Assembly: GCA_037349105.1 (NCBI GenBank)
Contig: JAYJMM010000097.1
Coordinates: 62,001-126,000, forward strand
Direction of reading: 5' to 3'
DNA: 64,000 nt
DNA from: Limnomonas spitsbergensis
Lineage: Eukaryota > Chlorophyta > Chlorophyceae > Chlamydomonadales
Part shown: positions 52,701 through 64,000 of the stretch, piece after piece
Layout: each line of letters opens with the position of its first letter
Position numbering within the stretch: position 1 is the first letter of the stretch
Made by a program: the position numbers and the translations under genes
Notes under the pieces: generated by a model
What the model was told of the DNA's origin: nothing
Databases searched by the model: none
The model's input: the letters and a program-made list of their open reading frames with translations, nothing else

Positions 52701-55700
52701 GCTGGTGGGTCCCCTGCCCATTGCTTGGATACCCTCCATTGGATTCCCACTTTTCAGCTGCTGGTGGGTCCCCTGCCCATTGCTTGGATACCCTCCATTG
52801 GATTCCCACTTTTCAGCTGCTGGTGGGTCCCCTGCTCATTGCTTGGATACCCTCCATTGCATTCCCACTTTTCAGCTGCTGGTGGGTCCCCTGCCCATTG
52901 CTTGGATACCCTCCATTGGATTCCCACTTTTCAGCTGCTGGTGGGGCCCCTGCCCATTGCTTGGATACCCTCCATTGGATTCCCACTTTTCAGCTGCTGG
53001 TGGGTCCCCTGTCCATTGCTTGGATACCCTCCATTGGATTCCCACTTTTCAGCTGCTGGTGGTCCCCTGCCCATTGCTTGGATACCCTCCATTGGATTCC
53101 CACTTTTCAGCTGCTGGTGGGTCCCCTGCCCATTGCTTGGATACCCTCCATTGCATTCCCACTTTTCAGCTGCTGGTGGGTCCCCTGTCCATTGCTTGGA
53201 TACCCTCCATTGGATTCCCACTGCATTTCATGTGATCCTCCGGCCAGGTTTGGAAGCGGGTCGTGTGATGCTGGACAGGGCAAGGGAGTTTGAGGAGGCT
53301 GCTCTTGAGACTGCTGCAGCTCGGGAGGTGGAGCGCGCCGACGTGTGGGAGCAGATGAGGCAGCAGCAACAGGACCTAGAGGACACAGTGCAGGTGGGGG
53401 GGCAAGAGGGGTCAGGTGAGAGCTGATAAATAAAGGACGAGAGCATGGTGCAGGTGGGGGGCAAGGGGAGTCAGGTAAGAGCAAGGAGGGGTAGGAGGGG
53501 GGCAAGGGGGGTCAGGCGAGGGCAAGAAGGGGCAGGAGGTGGGCGAGGAGGGTCATGCGAGGGCAAGAAGGGGCAGGAGGGGGCAAGGAGGGTCAGGCAA
53601 GGGCAAGAAGGGGCAAGGAGGGTCAGGCGAGGGCGAAGAGGGGCAGGAGGGGGGCAAGGCTTGGGGGGTGAGAACAGGTTAGTAGAGGACGAGAGCATGA
53701 TGCAGAGGGGGGGTAAGGGGTGTCAGGCGAGGGCGAGGAGGGGCAGGTGGGGGGCAAGGCTTGGGGGCTGAGGGCAGGTGAGTCGTGGATGTGGACACGT
53801 TGCAGGTTGGGGGCATGGGATTGGCAAGGGGGCAGATGACAAGGACGGGGGGCAAGGGATTGGCAAGGGGGCAGATGACAAGGACGGGGGAAGAGCTGAC
53901 AAGGTGGAGGAAGGGTCTCTTCCCTGCAGCTGCTGAGGAGGGGGGAGTGCTGAGGAGGCAAGGTCTGGCAGTCGTGTACACCCAAATGATAATAAATCAG
54001 CATTGGAGACATACCCAGCGCCTAGGTATACAAGGTTACCGCTCCACACGTCATCTCTGGAATCCACAGGCTTCCTTGTGCCCTGCCGCTGCCATCCCCC
54101 TTCTCCACGTCATCTCTGGCATCCACCGGCTCCCGCGTGCCCTGCCGCTGCCTCCTTCCCTTTGCAGGAGATGCACATGGCGCTGAGGCTGTCCTCCCAC
54201 AAGACCACGCTGGTGGAGCAGGAGGCCTCTGCGCTGCAAGCGGCTGCTGCGTCTGGCCTCTGTCGCCCTGGGTGAGATGGAGGGGGGCATGCTATGGATC
54301 TGGGGGGCATGCTGTAGATCAGGCGGCTGGGGATCTGGGGGGCATGCTTTTTGGCATCTTGTGGGGAGAGACTTGCTGCCGACTCCACTGCTGCAGAGTG
54401 GATGAGGTTAAGGCCTCGCAGAATGAGACACAGGACTCCAAATTTGTATCATTTGGTTAATGTTGGTCATATATGGTTAGTGTGTGGACTGTGGAGTGTG
54501 GACTGTATTTTCCTAGCAGGAGATAATGTGTCCTGGTCTTTGACGGCAGCAGGGGACTGAAGAATGACCGGTAAACAGCCCTGTTGTCCTCTTAACCGTA
54601 TGTGGTATTCTGCAGTGGATAGAACCTGGAACTTGCTGACAAGCTGGGTTTAACAATTAACACCGCCTCCTTCCAGGCAGCCTTGCCTGTTTCGGTAGCC
54701 ACCCGATATCACATGTCACCACTGTTGTTAATTTCGTGTTTGAAGGGATTTATTCAAAATCCACACAGGTGTGGACAAGTCAAGTCCGCATGGGGCCTTG
54801 AAAACCAATGCAATGGATTGATCCTAAGCTCTCCGTTCTTTGCTGTCGCTCTCAGTTACGACTGATGCCCTGTACCCTAGCCCCATGACTAAGGAATGCG
54901 TGCTGCCTTATTGTCAGGCACCACAGCGTGCCTGCTGGCCTCAGCGGCGGCTACGGCAGCAGGGAGGCGCCCTCGCCCGGCTGGTGGCGTCAGGCGGCGG
55001 ACTCCTGCGGCCTCTCTGTGCGCCCTCACGGGCTGGCCAGGGTCCCTCCCAGTCTTCACAGCACTGGGATGATGGGCACTGGAAGGGACTGGTCTCGGCA
55101 GTCCTCCCCGTCACCCTCCCCGGGGCTGCACACGACTGGCACCTTCTCGGCAGCTGCTCAATCCCGCCAAGGCGGTAGGCCTGATGCACGCTCCCGCAAG
55201 AAAAAGAAAGCGGCGAGGTTTGATGCGCATGACCAGCGCATGGGCATGGAGCCTATGACCGAGTCTCATGGTGAGGCAAGGGACGGAGATATCTAAGGGG
55301 CGAGGGAGAGGGAACGCTACAAAGCGATAGGTGGAGGCAAGAGAGAAGGTGGTTTGAACCCTGTCGCCCGCCAGGCATGGGGGAACATTAAATGTGCCCC
55401 ATCTCCCGTGAAGCAGCCCCCAGCAGCTGAGATGTGTGACCTCCTGCTGAAGAACATCACAAATGAAACAAGGATGCCTGGTGTACCAATCAAGGGTGTC
55501 GGGACCACTGAATGGGTCACAGGATCCCGGGGGGTATGGTTGCCACCGTCTCCAGGGGTGTCCTTGGCACCGCCGTTTTTAAGGGGTATTGACGCCCCTG
55601 TGGTACAAGGGTCGAACATTCCACTGACCATCCTGACCATCTCCTGGCCTGGGGGATGGATCGTGTTGACGTGTTCCCAGGCAAGAGGTCTCTGATGAAA

Positions 55701-58700
55701 GGTCAGGTGCCACTGACCTGTGCGTATTCTGTGCTCACTGAACCCCACGAGTAATCCCTAAACCCTAAACCCCATGATGGACATCAGAGGCCACCTGCCT
55801 GGATGTAAGCCACCATGTCCCAGGCTCCATCACTGCATCCCTGATGATACATGTTGCGCCTGCCACGCAGGTGGTTTTGTTGAAACAATCACGCGGGCAG
55901 CAAGGGACGTGTCCTCACAGGTGAGGGACCTGCTCATGGGTTGGTGACCTGCTCCTAAGTTGGTGACCTGCTCATGGGTTGCTCATATTCACACAATCAA
56001 GCATAGAATGATGCGTCTTGTCTTTCTTCTAACGGCGTGTCTTGTATTTTCTAACGATGCAGGTTTGTGTAAGGCTCTAGTGCTACCTGAATACCGTACC
56101 TGATATAAGTGCAGCATGGCTGAAGGGCAGAAATCCAAATCAAACTCAAGCTCAAGCTCACCAAGCTAATCAACAACTGTCAGGGCTGTGATGTTACACT
56201 TACCTGATCAAAAGCAAATGAGAGCCAATTGCCCGCCCACCCACGCAGCTGGACATCGCTCTCAAGGAGCTGCTGGAAAGGACAGGCAGAGGAAGGAGCC
56301 TGTCGCCGGCGAGACACAGCAACGCTGCAGCTGCCGCCGCGCCACCAGAGGGAACACGGCATGCCTCACAGTCTTCGTCCTCCTCCTCTTCCCACTCTTC
56401 GTCTTCCTCCCCGCCTCCCTCTGCGAGATCGAGAAGAGCGTCCCCTCAGGCCATGCACAGGCAGCACCAGCAAGGCCCACTGCGCGGCCGCAGCCCACTG
56501 TTTAACTCTGCGGGGAGGGGGGGCGCTCACCAGGTGCCTCCTGGCTATGCGTCCTCAAACTCCTGGCCCTGTGCACCAAACGAGCATCCGCCACATGCAG
56601 GGCTGCTGCCACAAGGACCTATGCTACCAGGTCATATGCAACCGCATCAGGTGATGTTCTTTAAGTCATCGCAAATTTGAATTTGAATCAAGCCGGTTTG
56701 AATTCGATTTCATATACCCAATTGCTGCCTACCATGTGCCGTCCGTAGGTCATCCCCTACAGCCAGTTCCCGGTGCCCGCTGCGGCCCCCTTCTGCCACA
56801 GCCCCCCCAACGCCATCCTGCCTTGCCAGCCGCAGCTGTGTGCCCCGCAGCTCCCGTATCCGCCAGTGCACCCCTGCAGCAGCCGAACGCACGCTGCTGC
56901 TGCTGCTGCTGCCTGTTGCTACCCTCAGCAGAATCAGCAGCCGCTGGCATCTGCGCCGTTCCCCAATTGGCCGGGTCTAGGCTCGTGTCCAGGCGAGGGT
57001 CTGCCCTTCCTTGCACCCCCTCACCAGACCCACTGCCCGCCGCCTGTGGCACTCCTCCCCGCGCCTGCTCCCCCCATCATCCTCATGCTGCCGCCACAGC
57101 AGCAGCACGAGCAGCAGCAGCAGCAGACGGCGCCTGTGGTCACCGCTGAGACTGACAAACTGCCCTCGCGTGCCAAGCTTTTGGCGGATCAGGCCGGGGA
57201 TCGGAGGTCCGGCGGGCAGAGAGTCAGCGTGGGCCTGCATGACGCGTTCGCTGCTGCTGCTGCTGTCGCTGCCCAGGACTCAGGCGACGCTGGCCAAGAG
57301 GAGGGTCCGTCACCGCAGCGGCTGCGGCGGCAGCAGCACCCTGAGCAGACGCAGGAATCGCCTCCCCTAATCTCCCCCTCCGCCTCTGGCCGTCGCCCCG
57401 GCTCCGAGGGTGGCCGCTCCGCACAGGATTGGTCGTTGCACAGCGGTAGAGAGGATGAGCTGGATGATAGGGAGGCGAGCCCGCACGGCGACGCTGGGTC
57501 GGCCATGGCGCCGGCGCGTCAAGTGAGCCTTCGCCCGCCCGGTACTCAACAAACCGACAGCACCATGGAGGCCTCCCTCGCAGCAGTGCAGCACATTGAC
57601 ATCCTGACTCTGCAGGGCCGGCCATACACAGGCATTGACATGCTTGCAGTGCTCCCAGTGTCGGCTCAGATGCAGCAGCCGCGGCAGGCGTACAGCCCGC
57701 GGCGACGGGACCAGTCGTCGATGCGGGCAGATACTCCGTTTGATTCCACCAATGTGGGCGGCAGGCAGCAGCAAGCACGCCCGGTCATTGCGTGGATAGG
57801 TCCTACTCATTCTGTGTCTGCTTCACAGGGCTCTCCTGCCAGAACCATGCATGATGCACCTGCGGACGTCAGTGGGCTGCTTGAGACCGTCCAGAGCGTG
57901 GAAAGTACAGGGATCGTGCAACCAGGGGTGACGGAGCCCGACCGATCAAGGGCGCTGGATGGTGAGTGGCAGCTCCGCGGCCCGCCAGAGGTGGTGGCGG
58001 CAGCAGCGTTGCGCGGCAGCGGCAGGGGACCGGCGGGAACGGGGGCCCCTTTGATGGCACCCATGCGGAGCATATCGGAGGAGGAGGCGCCATGGAGCTC
58101 TGTGCACATGGAGCAGCCCTACGCTGCGGGTGGAAGCCCACCACGGCAGATGCAGCCAATGCGGCAGCAGGCAGCTCTCCCACGCATGGGGCAGCAGATA
58201 CCTCAGGCTGGACCTGAGGCTATGGGAGTTTACCAACAGCAACAACGCTCAGATATCCCTATCAGATATGAGCAGGCTCAAGCGCACCCGATGCCCAAGT
58301 CTGCGCCGTATCCTCGCCCATCAGACCGCCTGGGAACGCGGACCGCACCTGCCTCTTACAGTATCCCTCAGCACCTGCCGCACCCTCAGCAACAGATGCA
58401 GCAGGTGTCGGCCCATTCTGGAGGGCAGGCTTATGACCCCGCGAATGACCCGGACATGTGGGAGCAGGAGCGACCGCAACCACGAGCTGCTCGCTGGCAG
58501 CAAGCGTCAGAGGTGCAGGCGCACGACCTGCAGATGCCCGGGGATGTCCCGTGGGGGGTTGCGCCCCGCGGCCCGCCAGCCAGTGCGGCTCAGGCTGGCA
58601 GTTGGCGCGATATCGGAGGATCTGTTGTGCCGCAGGCCCGAGTGTTTACTGCCCCAGCAGGCCATGTCCCACAGGAGGGTCGATGGCAGCAGCAGCAACA

Positions 58701-59238
58701 TCAGCAGCAGCAACAACAACAGCAACTGCAGCAGCAACAACAACAACAGCAGCAAATGCAGCAGCAGCAACAACAGGAGCCTGTGGCCTGGCAGCAACAG
58801 CAACATGAACATCGTGAGATCCAGGAATGGCAGCGTGAGCAACACCAGCAACAACAGCTATATCTGCAGCAACAGCAGTGGCAGCAACAGCAGCAACCAG
58901 TCCTACAAGGAGGCCCTGGTGGCCTGGCGGTTGCGGCCGCCAGCGCTGTGCGGTTGCTGTCTGAGGCGCGGCTGCCATCCTCTGCGGACGCCAACATGCA
59001 GAGGTTCAGCCAGCAGGGACCAGGGTCAAGCAGCAGCCACTGGGGGGGACTGGGGGGACTCCTGCAGGAGATGCAGCGTCCTGCTACGGTACAGACGTCC
59101 TATCCCAGGCAACAGCAACATCCTGGGCAGCAGCGGCAGCCGCCAGCTGGGCCGATGGGAAGCGCATCGGAGCTGCAGCGCCTGCGATATCAGGAGACCT
59201 TGGCTCAGCTTCAGGCAGTGTACCCCGGCGGTGTTTGA
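43722..59238 (+). CDS. Large low-complexity/coiled-coil protein, 2,326 aa (unrecognised)
   Basis: Fifteen exons with matching phases: 43722-43807, 43922-44055, 44404-45893, 46863-47138, 47297-47782, 48413-48864, 49510-49822, 50401-50493, 51219-51324, 53248-53393, 54168-54271, 54918-55270, 55871-55920, 56249-56650, 56749-59238 (6,981 nt including TGA). The N-terminus is compact (IAEQMARFKFAAPMPREER; then ELAASLLQLSQLAKTHPT and TMQPEDLEELR). A long Ala/Ser/Pro-rich disordered part follows (to about 1079). Then comes a helical, probably coiled-coil core (about 1080-1230: LLEEVEKFRKTQCENSIRLE, FEDLEKFLGQQASVILEFRK, REFEEAALETAAAREVERAD), Ser-rich stretches with basic RSRKKKK, and a Gln-rich tail with polyQ at about 2144-2215. 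No enzyme motif or known domain is recognised. A scaffold or regulatory role would fit the layout but is a guess. Introns carry arrays at the splice junctions. Confidence 0.8.
51365..51545. repeat. About 54-62-bp repeat in intron 9
   Basis: Three to four copies of AGGAGATGGGGGAGAGAGGC, then AGGCTCTGCTCTCATTTCTC, then AACAGAG, shortly after the exon 9 donor (GAAG|GTGCGG at 51324). Confidence 0.85.
51809..53225. repeat. 59-bp minisatellite, about 24 copies
   Basis: The unit TTCAGCTGCTGGTGGGTCCC, CTGCCCATTGCTTGGATACC, CTCCATTGGATTCCCACTT is repeated almost perfectly. The last unit ends about 22 bases before the exon 10 acceptor (CCGGCCAG|GTT, 53248). Each unit contains a TTTTCAG acceptor-like string. 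The 562- and 464-codon frames through it are artefacts. Confidence 0.97.
53382..53900. repeat. G-rich repeats copying the exon 10 donor
   Basis: Exon 10 ends GACACAGTGCAG|GTGGGGGGGC. The string GAGCATGGTGCAGGTGGGGG recurs at about 53441, a weaker copy (GAGCATGATGCAGAGGGGGG) lies near 53692, and GGGGCAAGGGGGGTCAGGCG-type units fill the rest. Confidence 0.85.
54045..54160. repeat. Two copies of a 60-bp repeat before exon 11
   Basis: CACGTCATCTCTGGAATCCA and CACGTCATCTCTGGCATCCA each continue to GTGCCCTGCCGCTGCC. The second copy leads directly into the exon 11 acceptor (CTTTGCAG|GAG, 54168). Confidence 0.85.
55921..55985. repeat. Short repeats at the exon 13 donor
   Basis: The donor GTGAGGGACCTGCTCATGGG is followed by TTGGTGACCTGCTCCTAAG and TTGGTGACCTGCTCATGGG, so the roughly 20-bp donor segment is present three times. 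Confidence 0.8.
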
Positions 59239-60215
59239 GGGAGGAGGGGGCTGAGGCAGGGAGGAGGGAGGGAGCCTTGCTGCACCTGAGCTTGGGGGGG
59301 CGAACAGCGGCAGATGTTACGTACACTGTTGTATTGGTTCCGGGGGACTGCATCCTGCCTCGGAATTCTACTGAAAAGGACGGAGTGAAAGGACAAAGGA
59401 GGAGATTCTTGTATTTGTGTTTGGTTATCAACTGGGCGTAGGCCGTAGGGCTGAAGGCAGTGTTGTACCTACCGGGGATGGTCGCGATTTTGTATGGTTG
59501 TAGAATTTGGATTTATTTTCTTACTGAATTGCATGAGTCCTCTTGGGGGCAGGTGATGTATTCAAAAACTGCAGTACTGCTGTCCCAATGCTCTTGAAAT
59601 CTGAGGGTCTAACTGTAGCACCTACTTCGGGGCCAGCGAAGGCTCGCCTACCAACTTAGTCAGTAGAGACCGGCCCAAGGTATTGAGCCATGTCAGAATC
59701 ATCGCTCATCAGTACAGGCTGCAAGCCTGTTCAATCCCAAAAGCCAAAGTTGTCGTCAATTCTATTGAGGATACCGCCGGAGCCGTGTTTTCGATCAACC
59801 TGCTGTTTGTGTGCATGGGGAGCATGGCCCGCTGCAATTTTCAGCAACTCAGAGAGCAGGGCTTACTGACGGCAATTATTTAGAGTTGTAGGGGTGATTT
59901 CATTATTATTTGGATGGTGCTCAAAAGTGGAGGATTAGAGGCACCTACGCTCGGATCTGAACATACCGGATTGGGTGACACGCGTCGTCATCTCGATTAC
60001 CAGAGTGTAATCGATAGCAATACCAGTATGCCCAACAGCCGTACGATGTTCATCTTCTAGCCCTCTCATCTTCCCTCATAATATCACGCAGCAGTATTGC
60101 CGAGACAGTGTGAGCTTGTTCTTAACATCAGCTAGACCAACTGTCAAGTGCTTCTGGTCAACACAAGCTCTAAACGCGGGTTTCGACATTGGTTCCATTG
60201 AACGCGGACATTGTA
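59239..60215. other. 3' flank of the large gene and promoter of the next
   Basis: The first few hundred bases should be the 3' UTR of the 2,326-aa gene; no TGTAA signal was found in them. A 66-codon plus-strand frame at 59683-59883 has no support. Nothing else is recognised. Confidence 0.4.
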
Positions 60216-62838
60216 ATGGCCATGAAGTCGACGAGCGTGGTTCCTTCATGGATCAAGTGGTGGTTTGGGCTCTCCAGCATTTTGGTGCTCTATGATGCAA
60301 GTAGGTGGACGCTACCTCTGACTCCCCACGATGCACATGCTCGAAAGAGAATCGGCTCACCTCCATCGATCATAGGCGGTTCATCCAAACCAGCTGCATG
60401 AATCTAACTTTAAGACTCAATCAGCCGCTGACAGCACTGTAGATGCGGCAGTTTTTGATTTTCAATGAGCATTCGGTACTGATGCCCATGTGGTCCGTTC
60501 TCCATGCGTGCAGGTTATGTTCTCCTCAGACCAAGGACGATGCCTGGTGGCGATCTCAACCATTTTTGGAAGCCATATGAGCTGTACGCAAAGGTAAAGC
60601 TGTCATATCAGTCGAGGATTGCTTATATACAGTAACCAGGGCTAGAGAGCAGTCGTCTAAGCTCATGGCTCACGGTATAGTACTTAAGCAAGGCTGCCAT
60701 ACTGCCCGACAGCGCCCTGGCGTGATGTTCCTGCCTTTTGAAGTGCCCATGGAATCTATCATTGCAGACCACTCTCAGTCTTAGGATGGACAGGATGGAC
60801 AGGAGTCAGCGGGATTCGGCATGCTGGGTTTGAATTCCTTGCAGGCCTTGATGTCTGCTGTCCTGACATGACATGCGTGCAGTCCCTGACCCATATGGCC
60901 TCCCTCCCTGTCCCTGCATATCACAACTGGCACATGCACAAAATGTATCTTACCATGCCTGCCTAGGCATCCTCGTTGCTTTATTCTTTTGAGGCCACTC
61001 GTCCTACACCTGCCAGCAGTACTCGGGGGTTAAGCTGGAATGTGTTCTGGCTCATGCCAGTAGCCCCAGCGCCCGCCCATGCCTTTTCTTAGGTGGACAA
61101 GCTGTATGGCCGGGAAGTCATGCTGGCTGGTGACGGCTTCAACACCGCGCAGTCCCTGCTGAATCTGGTTGAGGTGTCCCTGCACTACCTCTCTCTATAC
61201 CTGTGGTCAAGCGCCCGGACCGCAAATGCTGGCGATGTGCTGGGCTTCGGCTCTCAGGTGACATTGGCGACCCTATCTAGCGCAAATCTAGCCCTATCCA
61301 GTTTATTTTAGTGTTCTTTTTCTTTTTCTTGGACTTCACAAAGTATGAGGCCGACCGCCCAATTCTAGAAAAAACTGATTGGGTTGTTCAAGTTGAGTGC
61401 AGATGAATCTGGCAGAGCCTGATGCAGCAGGCCCGGCTGCTTGGGCCACTGGCCGTGGGCCAGTCAAAGCTTGGTCCCCATTTACATGGTTGTAGCTGCT
61501 GAGTGGCGTGTCACAGAGAGGTGCCCTGGCGATGGCCAACATGAGCGGCTTGCCACAGGCTTAGAACCCCTCGGTTCGCACATCACAATCTTACAATGTC
61601 CTCCTGAAAGGGCCAAGTGCAAACAGGAAAACAGATACAATTAACCCAGGTTTGCAAACCCAGGCAAAGCATGAATCCCTCGGGAAAATGTCTTGCGCTG
61701 AATGCAGCATGGGCGGTAGCCTCTGTTTGCTATCAGTTGAAAGATGAAATACGATGCGGCCTGGGGTGTGGATTAAGGAAGCCATCTTATGAGCCATAGC
61801 ACTAGGTGAGCTACCATGCCAACAGCTCATTTCTAGGTAAGGTATACGATCGCGGAGGCGCCCTGTTTACCCAAGCGGAGGCTTTGCGTCCACGCTGGCC
61901 GAGCAGGTGTCCCCTCAAGGCCGCAATTGGTGCCTTGCCTGAGTGCCTGCCCCTCCTGATTTTGTTGCTGAGGTGTTTAGTCCTTTGGCTGCCGTGATAA
62001 TTGCAGAGTTGCTCCATGCGTTGTCTCCCCTGCTTTGATTGCTGAGCCGTTTCCATTCCCCCACGTACCCTCCCGTACCCCCCCCCCCCATACCCCCCAT
62101 CTCAAAACTACTCCCCCCCCCCCCGCTGCCTCAGCTGCTGACGTTGTGGAAGACTGTGCTGTACTGGCTCAATGATCTGTGCAGGCCCCATGGGTTCAGG
62201 TGAGAAAAACACTGCAGGTCCTGCATCCTTGCCCAGGCCAGATTTCGTCTCTGTCCGCTGAACTTGATATTGCACACTGCTTTCCGCGGTGGCGTCATGT
62301 GCGTTGTGGTGTTCGATGGCAATTGATTGGAAGAGTTGCTCGGAATGGAATGTGGGATTCATGCCATTCGGAAAAATAGTTGGGGAAAAAAGATTTAATT
62401 TCTTCTATCGAGGTTGGATTGCTCTTGTGGTTACCATAGTCTGGAAATGTTGTGGAATGAGAGCGGGACGCCAACGCTCCACAAAAATGAACGATCTTGA
62501 GATATCTGTATCATCACGGGTTATAATCCTGGTTAATTTTGAAGATCTCCGACAGGTCTCGGTGCATGATCCTCGTCTCATGTTTCTTCAATAGGGGCAG
62601 GCCTGCCAATCGATTATTGTGCCTTTTATGTTTTGACCTGGCCATGACGATGACGGTTTTGACCCCAATCTGCATGGTGCCCCTGAGTGTCCTCAGGTAC
62701 TCTGAGGGTAGTGACCTGCAGTCCTGGCTGCTGGTGTACCTCCTGCCCAACAGCTTCTGGCTGATCGTGCCGACCCTGGCGGTGTACACGCTCGGACGCA
62801 GAATAGTGAACCACCTCAACAAGGCCAAGAGGTCGTGA
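60216..62838 (+). CDS. EXPERA/emopamil-binding-like membrane protein, 178 aa
   Basis: Five exons with matching phases: 60216-60300, 60514-60593, 61093-61257, 62135-62199, 62697-62838 (537 nt with TGA). ATG at 60216 is chosen as the first after an in-frame TAA; 60222 is a second in-frame ATG. Four membrane helices are visible: about 12-28 (WIKWWFGLSSILVLYDA), 75-94 (LLNLVEVSLHYLSLYLW), 110-128 (LLTLWKTVLYWLNDLC) and 145-170 (WLLVYLLPNSFWLIVPTLAV). The conserved loop motifs YDASYVLLRPR, FWKPYELYAKVDKLYG and GDGFNTAQSLLNLVE match EXPERA-type proteins related to sterol delta8-delta7 isomerase (EBP) and its paralogues. Expected location is the endoplasmic reticulum membrane. Whether it isomerises sterols is not shown; the length (178 aa) is short but within family range. 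Confidence 0.82.
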
Positions 62839-63598
62839 GCTGCTTGCACTGCTTGGATTAATTGTACTCAGCGCGACTGAGTATACCATGCGCCGTTCCC
62901 CAATCTTGACTTCTCTGCACTGGTTGATATTGTGATGCAGCCTCTCACATATGCTAGGGCTGAAACCGGTTTGCTTAAACCCTGTCCCATGCATCAAATA
63001 TGGTGGTGCAACCCCAATGCAACCTCTCAGATGTATTGGGGCTGAAACTAGTTGTGGACCCTAAACCCTGTCACATGCATATAATAATAAGATGCTCCCT
63101 GGATTTCAATTCTTCCATAACTGTTATATTTTTACATACCAGTACTGGTGGATGAGCCTGACTGCAGGTATGTCACCACTGTTCAACAAACTGGTGGCCC
63201 GCTACTCACAAAATGGGGCAGGCCAATGAAGGTGTTTGCAAGGACTCATGAGTCATGGCATGTGTCATAAGACATTTGGCTCAAATCCTTATAGCACGGT
63301 TGTTTGCCAGGAGTCTGAAGACGTTTTTTTGACATGAACCGGTATGACTCATTCGCCTTCAAATCAGGTTGCAATGCGTAAAGCCATGAACAGGAACAAA
63401 AAGTGAACATGTGTTGACTTTGGATTCCCGCTCGAAGATAAAAATGTAACTGCATGTTAAGTTTTTATATTCGACACAATCCTGGTATTCTCGACACTAG
63501 AAAAGAAAAGAAAACGCCGATGCGGCGTGGATTTTGGGAAGTACAGGTTGACGAGACGCCCAAGCCCCGGTCTGTATACCCTTAAAGGGAGAAAGGGG
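62839..63598. other. Intergenic region, 3' flanks of two converging units
   Basis: Contains the 3' UTR of the EXPERA-like gene and probably the 3' UTR of the LINE fragment on the other strand. A short duplicated block (CAGCCTCTCACATATGCTAG and CAACCTCTCAGATGTATTGG, each followed by GGGCTGAAAC or GGCTGAAAC) lies near 62938-63050. No gene is seen. Confidence 0.45.
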
Positions 63599-64000
63599 CT
63601 ATGGCGGGTCAGTGAGAACAGGGGGAGATGCTGGACGGCAGTCGGGTGGACTGTTTTCAAGGTAACGGCGAAGTCGATGAATGGAATAGGCAGATTGGAC
63701 AGTGTGAACTGCTAGTTGTTTGAGCAGTGGGGGGACGTTGAAGGGTGTGATACCAAGGACTGGAAAGAGGTGCATGATATCTTTATAGAAAATGCCAGAG
63801 CAACCAATGATGACGAGGTGAACATAGGGGTAGAGGATGTCTTTAGCAGGGGGGGGTAACAGATATGTAAGAGGGTGGGGGGCAGGAATGTGGAGAGGGT
63901 CTATAACAGGTGTAGTGAGGTTCCATCCTGCGGAGCGAAGCAATTGTACCAACTGTGCATGTTGTGTGGATTTGTGGGACAGGCAGAATTGTAGATTGGA
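63599..64000 (-). mobile_element. C-terminal end of a LINE-type (non-LTR) retrotransposon protein, partial
   Basis: A minus-strand frame enters at the right edge and stays open for about 133 codons to a TGA at 63601-63599. It reads like the region after reverse transcriptase in LINE ORF2 proteins: LVQLLRSAGWNLTTPVI, then VHLVIIGCSGIFYKDIM and LAVHTVQSAYSIHRLRRYLE (the usual G-x-x-G-x-x-Y-K, LG, helical, R-R-x-L-E order). The reverse transcriptase itself would lie outside the window. The sequence to its left on the same strand is probably its 3' UTR. Confidence 0.7.

Noticed and set aside
51738..53426. 562-codon open frame (and a 464-codon overlapping one)
   Set aside because: It is a perfect 59-bp minisatellite read through; 59 is not a multiple of 3, so all frames look alike. 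Only its last stretch is exon 10, in the frame used by the gene model.

Overview
The window looks like nuclear DNA of a green alga (Chlorophyta, probably Chlamydomonadales-like). Genes are broken into many small exons, coding sequence is GC-rich with long Ala, Gln, Gly and Ser/Pro runs, introns are packed with minisatellites, and a TGTAA poly(A) signal sits where the retrotransposon needs one. No prokaryotic signals (operons, ribosome binding sites) are present. All spliced models below were built by hand from splice sites and reading phase.

Layout. 1-1490 (-): 5' half of an Ala-rich, probably nuclear protein that runs off the left edge. 3378-13821 (-): a WD40 protein of the MSI4/FVE (RBAP48) class in 11 phase-consistent exons, with probable extra 3' exons at 3378-4011; its introns are mostly tandem repeats. 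13822-22609: gene-poor, with satellite-like arrays, a hairpin and one tRNA-Gly(UCC). 22610-41564 (+): a 19 kb Ty3/gypsy-type retrotransposon. 43722-59238 (+): a 15-exon gene for an unrecognised 2,326-residue low-complexity/coiled-coil protein. 60216-62838 (+): a 5-exon, 178-residue EXPERA/emopamil-binding-like membrane protein. 63599-64000 (-): C-terminal end of a LINE-type retrotransposon protein running off the right edge.

The retrotransposon is the main find. Its polyprotein is in three overlapping frames, each -1 to the one before. ORF1 (3,506 aa) carries a capsid-like region, three zinc knuckles and a protease-like motif. ORF2 holds the start of the reverse transcriptase. ORF3 (1,566 aa) holds reverse transcriptase, RNase H, a DNMT3-like cytosine-C5 methyltransferase, a DDE integrase and a C-terminal PHD finger. 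Its terminal repeats are not ordinary LTRs. They are arranged X - internal - Y - X - Y (X = 630 bp, Y = 230 bp), with TGTC...GACA outer ends and a 4-bp CCTA target duplication. The predicted primer site, polypurine tract and R region all say that the reverse-transcribed LTR should be Y-X. The inserted copy is therefore circularly permuted, like the split direct repeats of tyrosine-recombinase elements but in an element with a DDE integrase. The 23 bases just after X are exactly complementary to the predicted 5' end of the transcript, which suggests self-priming.

A second window-wide pattern is that tandem arrays in both large spliced genes sit against splice junctions and often repeat the exon-intron boundary itself.
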